From: Acidobacteriota bacterium
GTDB taxonomy: Bacteria; Acidobacteriota; Terriglobia; Acidiferrales; UBA7541
NCBI GenBank assembly: GCA_013287135.1
Contig: JABDEK010000028.1
Span: 1-44,322 of the forward strand
DNA length: 44,322 bases
Reading direction: 5' to 3'
The position numbers were made by a program, and so were the translations under genes. Under the pieces are notes generated by a model. The model did no database searches, was not told the origin of the DNA, and was given only the letters and a program-made list of their open reading frames with translations. How positions within the stretch are numbered: the stretch's first letter is position 1; the number at the start of each line of letters is the position of its first letter. This document shows, piece after piece, positions 7,922 to 15,666 of the stretch.

Positions 7922-8170
7922 AAATCAAGCAACACATTTCATACTTCTGGTAGCTCTCCCACTGAAAAACCCGTCATCGATTTCGTCGTTCGCGGCGAAG
8001 GAACAATTTGGCTTTTCAATCCGTTGACGCCTGCCGCATTCCAATTCCTTTCCGAACACATTCAAGAGGACGCACAGTATCTCGGCGACTCACTTGCCGT
8101 CGAGCATCGCTACGTCTATGACCTGTTACTCGGTCTCCGTGAGCACGGTCTCTGGGCGGTGCGCGGATGA
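7919..8170 (+). CDS. Small hypothetical protein heading a coupled small-gene cascade
   Basis: An 83-residue soluble acidic protein. The GTG start follows AAAAGGAG and lies in a stem-loop (see the regulatory entry). The core, from VIDFVVRGEGTIWLF to VEHRYVYDLLLGL, resembles a widespread family of short proteins carried on phages and mobile elements, whose function I do not know. The recurring features are a (V/I)xF...G(E/S)GT(I/V) strand pair, a central T(P/E)AA helix and a VEHRY(V/I) helix. Its last codons overlap the next start by ATGA. Because it is first in the cascade, its translation probably sets expression of the following genes. Confidence 0.6.
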   Translation: MKSSNTFHTSGSSPTEKPVIDFVVRGEGTIWLFNPLTPAAFQFLSEHIQEDAQYLGDSLAVEHRYVYDLLLGLREHGLWAVRG

Positions 8171-8544
8171 AAACGACCTCGGGGAACGGAATTGAAACAG
8201 CAAGGCAGCGAATTGCGAGCGCCTTTGAGACCGTCCACGATTCTCTCGCCGCCGAGCTGCTCAAAACGAAAGCCGAGCGCGATGTCGAGGTTGAAGTCGT
8301 GATGGAAAAACCGAGGAAGGTTGTGCCGTTGGCTCAGCAAGCCGCGCCCCTGCTCGCTTCGATTGGAAGCGTGCCAGTCTTCCGCAAGAAAGATGTCCGG
8401 TGCCACGAAATTAGCGAAGTGTTTCAAGGCAATGTGATGGACCTTTTCGCCGAGGCCGAAGCCGCGTTGGGATTTAAGGAGGAACCGACCGTGGCCACGT
8501 TGAAGACAAACATCGCGACGAAGAAGAGGAGGTTTCATCCATGA
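8167..8544 (+). CDS. Hypothetical protein, second gene of the cascade
   Basis: A 125-residue soluble protein with a helical first half and a charged, Lys/Arg-rich last ten residues. It starts at the ATG that overlaps the previous stop (ATGA) and itself ends in an ATGA overlap with the next gene. That tight packing supports the reading frame even though no family is recognised. It contains no Cys pairs apart from one isolated Cys and no membrane segment. Function is unknown; phage-like or mobile-element accessory protein is the best description. Confidence 0.55.
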   Translation: MKTTSGNGIETARQRIASAFETVHDSLAAELLKTKAERDVEVEVVMEKPRKVVPLAQQAAPLLASIGSVPVFRKKDVRCHEISEVFQGNVMDLFAEAEAALGFKEEPTVATLKTNIATKKRRFHP

Positions 8545-8744
8545 AATCCGCAAAGAAAATAACGACCTCGGAGCTTCGACGGCGGGCGGAAGACATGATT
8601 GCTGCCGGGACTATGCCCTCACTTGAGACTGTGCTCGAAGCCGTCGCGGAAAGCCGTGCAAAACATCGTGACAGAATTGTGCAAGCGCGGCGTGAGCACG
8701 AAGCGCGGCAAAACCGTCTAGCCACGCCGGAGACGCAAAAGTGA
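8541..8744 (+). CDS. Small helical hypothetical protein, third gene of the cascade
   Basis: A 67-residue, highly charged, almost entirely helical protein (SELRRRAEDMIAAG, then a long run rich in Arg, Glu and Ala). Its start overlaps the previous stop by ATGA and its stop overlaps the next start by GTGA. The composition suggests a coiled-coil or nucleic-acid-associated peptide. No family recognised. Confidence 0.5.
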   Translation: MKSAKKITTSELRRRAEDMIAAGTMPSLETVLEAVAESRAKHRDRIVQARREHEARQNRLATPETQK

Positions 8745-8902
8745 AGGCTAGCCGAAAACTTTTCAAGGGCCCCGTTCGTATCGTGATACGAATCAGTGGG
8801 AAAAAGATTGTTGATTTGTCGCTTCCCGAGGGCAGCTCAGTATCGATTGTCGAGAAGGAAGGAAAACATGGTCCGCGTCGAACAAATTACACGCCAAGAT
8901 AG
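8741..8902 (+). CDS. 53-residue basic protein, fourth gene of the cascade
   Basis: This short frame starts at the GTG of a GTGA overlap with the preceding gene. It encodes a basic protein with a beta-rich middle (PVRIVIRISGKKIVDLSLP) and an Arg/Lys-rich tail ending at TAG 8900-8902. The overlap, absence of internal stops and balanced composition support it as real despite its size. The function is unknown. Confidence 0.45.
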   Translation: MKASRKLFKGPVRIVIRISGKKIVDLSLPEGSSVSIVEKEGKHGPRRTNYTPR

Positions 8903-8932
8903 CGAGCGGCTGTCATCACAAGGGGCGGCGCG

Positions 8933-9088
8933 ATGAACCGCCGGACGTTTCTAATTTCCTGCCTGACAGCGTGCTGCTGTTGGTTCTCGAAGTTGATGGA
9001 TATCGAAGTCCGATGGCAGGGCAAGAAAGCGGAGACCAAAACACCGGCCCGACTCAGGCTCGAAGAGTTTTGGGCGGAGGACAGGTGA
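8933..9088 (+). CDS. 51-residue protein with a Tat-like/cysteine-rich N-terminus
   Basis: An ATG following AAGGGG opens a 51-codon frame that begins MNRRTFLISC and continues with a hydrophobic, Cys-rich stretch (LTACCCWF). NRRTFL fits the twin-arginine signal motif (RRxFL), although the hydrophobic segment is short and lacks an AxA cleavage site. The rest is charged. The stop overlaps the next GTG by GTGA, matching the style of the cascade. It might be a tiny exported or membrane-tethered peptide, or merely a coupling leader. Confidence 0.4.
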   Translation: MNRRTFLISCLTACCCWFSKLMDIEVRWQGKKAETKTPARLRLEEFWAEDR

Positions 9089-9354
9089 CGACCGTCAAAA
9101 TCAGTGGGCGCGAACTCATGCTCAAGGAGTGCCCCGAGTGTCATCGCGAAGTCATCAGCTTGTTGCGAGAATTCCACAACGGCAAAGTTGTCCGGACCTT
9201 CTGCCATTTGTGCTATGAAAAACCCGACTCACCGATGGCTACTGTCGCCCGGAAGATTCATGACCATGCTATCGCCGGGACGCTCGAACAATACCCAATT
9301 GCGGAGCGCCTCACAGACCTAGAAGGGAAACCATATATCAAGCCGAATTCGTGA
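9085..9354 (+). CDS. Zinc-ribbon small protein, last gene of the cascade
   Basis: I set the start at the GTG overlapping the previous stop, giving 89 residues. Two CxxC pairs, CPEC at about 15-18 and CHLC at about 40-43, are separated by about 20 residues as in a zinc ribbon. The rest is a helical tail. Zinc-ribbon proteins of this size usually bind nucleic acid or act as adaptors. It ends one nucleotide before the stop of the convergent gene at 9355, so the two transcripts meet there. Family unknown. Confidence 0.55.
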   Translation: MTTVKISGRELMLKECPECHREVISLLREFHNGKVVRTFCHLCYEKPDSPMATVARKIHDHAIAGTLEQYPIAERLTDLEGKPYIKPNS

Positions 9355-9885
9355 CTAATTCTTCGTTCGACGCACCCGGTAAGCCCAAGCCGAACCCATT
9401 TTCTTCCGCTCGAAGCGTCCATCCCACTCTGATGTCCCGTCGGTGAAGACTTTGCTGAACCATGCCACCAAGACACCAGCCGACCACGACTTCGTTTTGT
9501 CTGGACGACGGTCTAAAATCACCTGTCCTTGAGGGTCTTTCATAACGGCCTCAACTATCTTGTCGTGTGTCATATATTTGTTATGACTGGCGCTGCACGT
9601 TTCGATTGCCTTTGCAATTATTGGGAATGCTTCAGCATGAGTAAAGAACCCCTTATCGTCGTTTGACCGGGGGCGCTGCGACGGGAGTGCGGCATGCGAA
9701 GCCCTTTGGTCGGACACCATGCTGCGATGAATGCACCACTTACGTTCGGCGCTGCCTTCACGCCGAATTCCATCAGAGTACTCATACGCTAGTCGGTCGT
9801 CCTCGATAGAAACGACTCTATACGCGCCAACACGGTCGTGATAGGTCGCTCCAACTACGAAAGCATGATTCAAGAGGTTTGCCAC
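9355..9885 (-). CDS. Hypothetical protein (SH3-like N-terminus, possible winged-helix C-terminus)
   Basis: A leftward 176-residue soluble protein. The first 50 residues (VGATYHDRVGAYRVVSI, then DDRLAYEYSDG) look like a small beta-barrel of the SH3/KOW/Tudor type. After a variable linker, residues about 80-176 are helical, then basic, with a winged-helix-like order of elements. It lies 18 nt downstream of the pentapeptide-repeat membrane protein gene and probably belongs to the same leftward transcript as the DUF262 gene. Function is unknown; nucleic-acid recognition is a guess from the layout. Confidence 0.5.
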   Translation of the reverse strand: MANLLNHAFVVGATYHDRVGAYRVVSIEDDRLAYEYSDGIRREGSAERKWCIHRSMVSDQRASHAALPSQRPRSNDDKGFFTHAEAFPIIAKAIETCSASHNKYMTHDKIVEAVMKDPQGQVILDRRPDKTKSWSAGVLVAWFSKVFTDGTSEWDGRFERKKMGSAWAYRVRRTKN

Positions 9886-9903
9886 CTTAAGTGTTTCGAA
9901 AAA

Positions 9904-12012
9904 TTAACGAACGGTCCACTGTCGACACCGCTGTTCAATCTGCAGTCTGAGCACCTTTTCCTCGTCCGCTGTTCGTCGTATTGCTTCCTTGACTCCCTCA
10001 GGAAGTTCAGCGCCATCTGAGTATCCGACATTGTAGAAGAGGCCCCAAATCAGGTTGTCCCTGCTTGCGAGGATTCCCGTGTCCGAGTCATTCTTTTCAT
10101 TAGCGACGACTCTGTCGGCTATCCAACGTTCGTGCCCCTCAACATCCTTGAATATAAACTGTGAACCCTTATCAATTTCCGCGACGTGGGGGTCGCCTTT
10201 CACTGCAATGTAATACACATGAAGGTCCTCCATTTTTACTCGCGACAGGTTTGTTCCAAAAAAATATTCTGCCGATTCTGCTACTGGGGTTAGCCACCAT
10301 TTGTTGTGGTCGTTTGCGATATTGAAGCCTAAAACACCAAAGTCGTTAAAACTGGACCCCGTCAAATCAGCGCAATTGAATTTCGTTGGGGAGTCTGGGT
10401 CCTCCGAAAACGACTCGTACCAGAAAAACGGTGTACCATTGGCGTTATCGAAATTAGCGTTTTGAAGAACAGAATTGTTGAAATTAGCTCCGAGAAGGCT
10501 TGCGCTGGAAAAATCGGCTGAGGGTAAAGTCACCCCCAGAAAATTGGCATTGTCAAGAAAGGCTCCGTGAAACGTAATATGGTCGCCCGATATTTTCCGA
10601 AAGTCGCAAAACACGCAATATATAGACGAAAAGTCCTTGGTCCTCGCTCCCTTTCTCACCAGTATGTCAATTCCGGTTGCCATTCCCCTGAGCTTACGTG
10701 AACGTGCTAGGGGTTCTATCTGCAACTGTGCTTCCTCAACCGCTGGTCTGAGAATCGACACTGACTGACTGCGATTGAGAATCACCATTAAGGCAAGACT
10801 GTCGTCCAGTATCGGCTGACTAACGGACAAAGAGTTGATTGCATCGAAAAGCGCCGCTTGAACAACCGGGTCCTCCTCAAGAGCAATCGCTTCTATCATA
10901 GAATTCCAAGCACCGGCCTCGTGTGTTTGGTCTCTGTCTTTGACGAACTGCGATAAGCCCGCTATCCCGGTGAGTCTAGCGTTAGCCTCTTTGCTGCCAA
11001 GCCTATTGACGGCGCTTTCGAATCGCCTCGCCCTTTCCTCTGCATTTGTCATTCTCTGGATGTGGGTGTTCTGCACGACGGTCCAAATCATGGTAGAAAC
11101 TATGCCGATTAAGGCGATAATAGGGGTTGCAGCCTTTAACCACTCGCGCCAAAAATATTTCTTTGAAAGGTCTCTTCGATACGAGACAATTTGCAACCTC
11201 AGAGCCTTTATCTTCAACTTTTGTTCCACTGCGGTTAGGTCTTGCTCTGATTTCTGGTCCACAGTGGGCTCGTCAGAGTGCTTCAGACAAACTACTCCGT
11301 GAAATGTAGTCACAATCCAAATCTGAGAGAACGGCAGGGTCTCAGAGGGGTGGTCTGTTTGAAATGCTTGAATCTGTTCATCATCAACAAAACCTGCAAC
11401 TCCAATCACGAGCACCAAATCCTTGACTGCCTCTGCTCCCCCATATTTGTCGACCTTCTTCAGAATTCCTTCTCTTATCCACCGTCCATCCGGCGGAACG
11501 GCGGAACCCGAGGGGATATCTACGTCTGCGTTCTGAAGTTCTTCGTGGTGAGAAATAATGATGTCGTGTACCAACTCCGAGAGTTTGGGTGACAGTTCAA
11601 GAATGTCCTCATACTTTAGCGTTCGATTCCCGTTCGCAGCTTCCTTCAGAACTGTCTCAGTCAGAAGTTCTAGCTCTGCGTGCTTGATGCCATGCATCTC
11701 TGCTTCACCAGATAGAATGAGGCCAACAGAGCAGTGGTTAAACCCATGTTCTTCAAGTGAACGCTTGAGCGCTTCTCTAATCTTTTCGACGCTGTGTTTA
11801 TCGTCTCGATGCCGGAAATCCAGAGGGATGCTCACCACTTGCACAGGCAGCGGAGGATGCGCTTCCGATTTACTCTTGAGGATGACGTCTGCGGGTTCTG
11901 CGTCTGATGGACGAGCGTCGTAGTCTGTCCCTTGCGATTTGTTCATCTCTGCCGCGACGAGTTGACATTGCTCCAGTTCCCACTTTTTCTTTTCTGCATC
12001 GTGATTCGTCAT
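9904..12012 (-). CDS. Membrane protein with nuclease-like N-terminus and pentapeptide repeats
   Basis: A 702-residue protein in a leftward operon with a DUF262/HNH gene. The ATG at 12,012 has a GGAG; the TTG further up does not. Residues about 5-115 have the order of a PD-(D/E)xK-like fold (helix, PADVIL, then a PVQVVSI strand), but the usual Glu-x-Lys is Gln-x-Val, so catalysis is doubtful. A second alpha/beta block follows to about 245. A single membrane helix lies at about 295-313, then helical HEAT-like repeats at about 330-415. Pentapeptide repeats of the A(D/N)(F/L)xx type follow at about 478-526 (ANF, ADF, ANF, ANF) with a further patch near 548. The arrangement suggests a cytoplasmic sensor tethered to the membrane, and the location suggests defence. 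This architecture is not one I recognise. Confidence 0.6.
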   Translation of the reverse strand: MTNHDAEKKKWELEQCQLVAAEMNKSQGTDYDARPSDAEPADVILKSKSEAHPPLPVQVVSIPLDFRHRDDKHSVEKIREALKRSLEEHGFNHCSVGLILSGEAEMHGIKHAELELLTETVLKEAANGNRTLKYEDILELSPKLSELVHDIIISHHEELQNADVDIPSGSAVPPDGRWIREGILKKVDKYGGAEAVKDLVLVIGVAGFVDDEQIQAFQTDHPSETLPFSQIWIVTTFHGVVCLKHSDEPTVDQKSEQDLTAVEQKLKIKALRLQIVSYRRDLSKKYFWREWLKAATPIIALIGIVSTMIWTVVQNTHIQRMTNAEERARRFESAVNRLGSKEANARLTGIAGLSQFVKDRDQTHEAGAWNSMIEAIALEEDPVVQAALFDAINSLSVSQPILDDSLALMVILNRSQSVSILRPAVEEAQLQIEPLARSRKLRGMATGIDILVRKGARTKDFSSIYCVFCDFRKISGDHITFHGAFLDNANFLGVTLPSADFSSASLLGANFNNSVLQNANFDNANGTPFFWYESFSEDPDSPTKFNCADLTGSSFNDFGVLGFNIANDHNKWWLTPVAESAEYFFGTNLSRVKMEDLHVYYIAVKGDPHVAEIDKGSQFIFKDVEGHERWIADRVVANEKNDSDTGILASRDNLIWGLFYNVGYSDGAELPEGVKEAIRRTADEEKVLRLQIEQRCRQWTVR

Positions 12013-12084
12013 GGGCGGTTGCTCCGTACCCAACTGGTTTGCTTTAGTTTCGAGTACTCAGCCCGAGCTTTGTGCAGGACACGC

Positions 12085-13791
12085 TTATTCAAGAGTGGAA
12101 ATAAAATCGTTAATCGTTGTCACGATGGCCTTCCTTCGAAAGTCCAAGAAATCCTGGTAATGCTCCATGCGCCACAGCTTTGGTTCAAGTGGGACCAGTT
12201 GAGAAGTCAGGGCTTCCTTGCCTCTCGTCTTTATGATGTCCTCGGGGAAATATTTCGACGGCGGGTTGTTAAGGATGTGCCGATTTGCTTTGCCACCGAT
12301 GAAAGCCATATTCGCCATTTCATTGATTTCGTTTCGCTCCAAGCCTTCTTTCTTCAAGAGCGACTTAGGGAATATATGATGAAACTGGAGCCTGTGAGAT
12401 TTTCCCACGTGTTTGCTAGAGAGTTTCAGCCCCGAGAGCCAGTCCTTCGCGCCATTGTGTCTCAAGACGAAGTAAAGCATCGAGAAAAGCGGATTGCGAA
12501 TCCCACGATGTTCCACATCAGCGTATGTCACCTCAAACTGCTTGACGTGCTGCTGTAGCTGTTTGAGAAGGTTATCGAGATTTTCAGTGCGAAACAGAAC
12601 AGCCAAGTCCCCGTCCAGAATGGTTTCGGAGGAACCCCTTGAATAGTGTCCATGCATGTGAGCAAGGTAGAACCAACGAAGAAGAGCTTTATCTTCAATA
12701 GTTTTCAGTTTCATTTTCTTTAGATACCCATACACGGCAATCGGTATGAGCAAGAAGGGTGAAGAAAGAAGGCTGAGGCTCTCGATGTGAGCGTTGCTCT
12801 TTATGAAGTTGATTGCAAATTCCAACCCATCCTTGGCGTCAACCCACGCACCCTCTAAATTTGCTCGCCCGATTCGGCCCACGGTCTTGAATCTGCTTTG
12901 TTCGGTTGCGAATACAACCAACAAGCGAACGAGCAATCCGCTCTCAAGGAGATAACTCTCGTCATCGTCAAAATCACTCGCGAATTGTTCGCAAAGTTTG
13001 AGAAAACCGGTCCATTGGGATGAGATTTGGGCTAGGGCAAGGTCAGACCCCCTCAACTTGATTCCTAGAGAGTTGACTCTGACGAATATCTCGGTGACTT
13101 CCTCGTAGGACAGCTTTTTCTCAAGTACCTGCATGACGTACGGATAATCTCGGATTTTTCTGACGCGCTGGAGACGCTCGGAATACTTATCCCATCGAGA
13201 ATCGTCGGGCGAAATCTTAAATCTGCGGAGGATTTCACTGTCCGATTTAGCAAAAATACTTGAGACTGGAACCCACACCGGGTTCGCTTCCAGTGCGCGG
13301 CTAGCCACCACGAATGTGCGGTTCCTTAGCTCCTCCTGAATGTCGTACTCGCCGTCTTCTTCCTCGTCGTCATCCTCGATGTCCGCATTCGAGTTATTCT
13401 CGTCCACTTCGAGCACTTCGATGGGCGGACCGTCAGGATGTTCCAAGTTAAACAAAATCTCGATTGGCCTTTTCCTTCCGCGAACATTGACAGGTTGCCC
13501 GTCCAAGATTGCCGCTAGAGATGTGATTCGCTGTTGGCCGTCAAGAAGCAGCAAGCGGTTCGACGAGGTTGGGCTTTTCGTGGCTCTGACAGCCAATTCT
13601 TTTGTATCGATGTTTTCGTCCGTCTCCCAAACCAGAATCGTGCCAGATGGATAGCCACGATAGAGAGAATCCAGCAGGTCGCGCACGCGAGTGGCAGGCC
13701 AGACGTAACGGCGTTGCATTTCAGGTAAGAGCAATTCAGCATGCTGAACCTTGTCTATCAATTCTCGAACAAGAATATCGGTCTTGGGCAT
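12085..13791 (-). CDS. DUF262 and HNH-like protein (GmrSD-type)
   Basis: A 568-residue protein with the two halves of GmrSD-type modification-dependent restriction enzymes in one chain. The N-terminal DUF262 (ParB-like NTPase) domain shows PEMQRRYVW at about 23-31 and the DGQQRITSL motif at about 84-92. A very acidic linker lies near 140-155. The C-terminal DUF1524-like nuclease shows HHIFPKSLL at about 470-478 followed by an Asn/His-containing helix. Known relatives cut modified phage DNA with NTP help. It is the first gene of the leftward operon, divergent from hsdM, so this is a back-to-back defence locus. Substrate specificity cannot be read from the sequence. Confidence 0.8.
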   Translation of the reverse strand: MPKTDILVRELIDKVQHAELLLPEMQRRYVWPATRVRDLLDSLYRGYPSGTILVWETDENIDTKELAVRATKSPTSSNRLLLLDGQQRITSLAAILDGQPVNVRGRKRPIEILFNLEHPDGPPIEVLEVDENNSNADIEDDDEEEDGEYDIQEELRNRTFVVASRALEANPVWVPVSSIFAKSDSEILRRFKISPDDSRWDKYSERLQRVRKIRDYPYVMQVLEKKLSYEEVTEIFVRVNSLGIKLRGSDLALAQISSQWTGFLKLCEQFASDFDDDESYLLESGLLVRLLVVFATEQSRFKTVGRIGRANLEGAWVDAKDGLEFAINFIKSNAHIESLSLLSSPFLLIPIAVYGYLKKMKLKTIEDKALLRWFYLAHMHGHYSRGSSETILDGDLAVLFRTENLDNLLKQLQQHVKQFEVTYADVEHRGIRNPLFSMLYFVLRHNGAKDWLSGLKLSSKHVGKSHRLQFHHIFPKSLLKKEGLERNEINEMANMAFIGGKANRHILNNPPSKYFPEDIIKTRGKEALTSQLVPLEPKLWRMEHYQDFLDFRRKAIVTTINDFISTLE

Positions 13792-13870
13792 GCGGGATGT
13801 CCTCGATACGAAGCTGTTTTGGAGCGAGAAATCAATGCGACCAACTGTGATTTGGTTGTCGCCGACAGTC

Positions 13871-13893
13871 TGACATGCGCCTATGGTATGTCA
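13871..13893. promoter_or_regulatory. Dyad in the divergent DUF262/hsdM promoter region
   Basis: TGACAT (13,871-13,876) and ATGTCA (13,888-13,893) form a perfect 6-bp inverted repeat with centre-to-centre spacing of 17 nt, midway between two divergent defence operons. It could bind a dimeric regulator acting on both. No regulator gene is adjacent, and no convincing promoter boxes were found. Confidence 0.3.
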
Positions 13894-14001
13894 AGATGAG
13901 TTACGAGCCTCAGGATAAACCAAATGGGTAAGCTCTAAAGTTGACCGTTCTGACTTCCAGGGAGTACGCTTCACCTCCCCAGTCAAAAACTTCAGGCGAG
14001 G

Positions 14002-15666
14002 ATGATGACGAAAACGGCGAGGACCGGAAGAAAGCAGAAGAAGGCGGAGGCGAACAGTACAGCAATGCTGCCGATGCCTGCGTTGGATGGCGAGCATCTT
14101 GATATTTCGATGTTGGAGACGTGGCTGTGGGATGCGGCGTGCGCAATTCGCGGTGCCACGGATGCTCCGAAGTTCAAGGATTTCATTCTCCCGCTGATTT
14201 TCTTCAAGCGGCTCTCAGACGTATTCGATGACGAGTTCGCGGGACAGGCCAAGGAGTTTGGCGATGAGGAGACCGCACGCGAAGTCATCAAGGCCGACCA
14301 TGAAGATGCGTTGAAGACGGGTCGCAGGCCGATTGTCCGGTTTTTTGTTCCTCACCAATACTGTTGGGATGCCATTCGCAATCACGCTGCGAACGGCGAA
14401 TTAGGCCAATTCGTTACGGATGCTATGCGTGAAACTGCACGGCTCAACCCCGACCTTCAAGGTGTTCTCGACATTAAGGACTACAACGAACGGCAAAGCG
14501 GTCAGCGAACGCTCGATGACGACCGTCTCGCTTTACTGATTGAAGTTGTCAGCCGTCACAGGCTAGGGCTGAAGAACGCGGAACCTGACATTCTCGGGAG
14601 GGCCTACGAATATCTCTTGCGGAAATTTGCGGAAGGGCAGGGCCAAAGCGCCGGTGAATTTTATACTCCGAAGGAAGTTGGTTGGCTGATGGCTCATCTC
14701 ATCGACCCGCAGCCGTACCGAACGGTGTACGACCCAACGTGTGGCTCAGCCGGCCTGCTCATCAAATGCCGTCTGCTATACGAGGAAAAACATCCCAAGG
14801 AAAAGAGCAGAGCGCCAAAACTTTTCGGGCAGGAACTCAATCCTGTCACCTTTGCGATGGCGAAGATGAATATGTTCCTCCACGACTACACGGATTCAAC
14901 TTTTCAAATCGGAGACACGTTCACCAAGCCGGGTTTTGCAGCCGAGGGTGCTGGGTTGCGGAGGTTCGATTACGTCGTAGCGAATCCCATGTGGAATCAG
15001 GACAACTACGACGAGACACTATACGAAAACGACCAGCGGAAGCGATTCGAGTATGGAGCAGCGCCGTCATCTTCGGCGGATTGGGGCTGGCTCCAGCACA
15101 TCTCGTCCTCGGTCAACGATAATGGGAAGGCCGCTGTAGTTCTCGATACCGGTGCGGTCTCTCGCGGCTCCGGCAGTAAGTCCTCGAACAAAGAAAAGTT
15201 GATTCGGCAGGGCTTCGTCGAGGCCGACCTTATCGAGGGGGTCGTACTCTTGCCGGAAAATCTCTTCTACAATACCCCGTCTCCGGGACTCATTATTGTC
15301 CTGAACCGCAATAAGCCTGCCTCACGCAAGAGCGAGTTTCTTTTGGTAAATGCCTCCGCTTACTTCGTAAAGGAAAAACCCAAGAACGCCCTGACCGACG
15401 AGGGCATCGCGGCTGTCTCCGAGGTGTTTCTGCGGTGGGAGACGCGAGAAAAGCTGAGCCGCACGGTTACACTCGAAGAAGTGCGGGAGGCCGACTATAA
15501 TCTCAGTCCCTCGCTTTTTGTCGAGACTAACGACAAGACCCACCATAGACCACTGGCACGGGTACTTTCTGACTTAAACGCCGCTCGCGATTCTCGTCAG
15601 AAGGCGGATTCGGCTTTGGATGAAGTGCTGACCAGACTTGGACTAGCGGCTTCTGAGCGCCAATGA
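14002..15666 (+). CDS. hsdM: Type I restriction-modification methyltransferase subunit
   Basis: A 554-residue N6-adenine methyltransferase subunit of a type I system. The N-terminal helical HsdM domain begins with the MLETWLWDAACAIRG region and continues through FILPLIFFKRLSDVFDDE. The S-adenosylmethionine motif is DPTCGSAGLLI at about 244-254. The catalytic motif IV reads NPMW (328-331) instead of the usual NPPF/Y, a variant found in some HsdM families. Together with HsdS it protects host DNA, and with HsdR it allows cutting of unmethylated DNA. The start is either of two adjacent ATGs just after a purine-rich GGCGAGG. Its stop overlaps the hsdS start by ATGA. Confidence 0.93.
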   Translation: MMTKTARTGRKQKKAEANSTAMLPMPALDGEHLDISMLETWLWDAACAIRGATDAPKFKDFILPLIFFKRLSDVFDDEFAGQAKEFGDEETAREVIKADHEDALKTGRRPIVRFFVPHQYCWDAIRNHAANGELGQFVTDAMRETARLNPDLQGVLDIKDYNERQSGQRTLDDDRLALLIEVVSRHRLGLKNAEPDILGRAYEYLLRKFAEGQGQSAGEFYTPKEVGWLMAHLIDPQPYRTVYDPTCGSAGLLIKCRLLYEEKHPKEKSRAPKLFGQELNPVTFAMAKMNMFLHDYTDSTFQIGDTFTKPGFAAEGAGLRRFDYVVANPMWNQDNYDETLYENDQRKRFEYGAAPSSSADWGWLQHISSSVNDNGKAAVVLDTGAVSRGSGSKSSNKEKLIRQGFVEADLIEGVVLLPENLFYNTPSPGLIIVLNRNKPASRKSEFLLVNASAYFVKEKPKNALTDEGIAAVSEVFLRWETREKLSRTVTLEEVREADYNLSPSLFVETNDKTHHRPLARVLSDLNAARDSRQKADSALDEVLTRLGLAASERQ

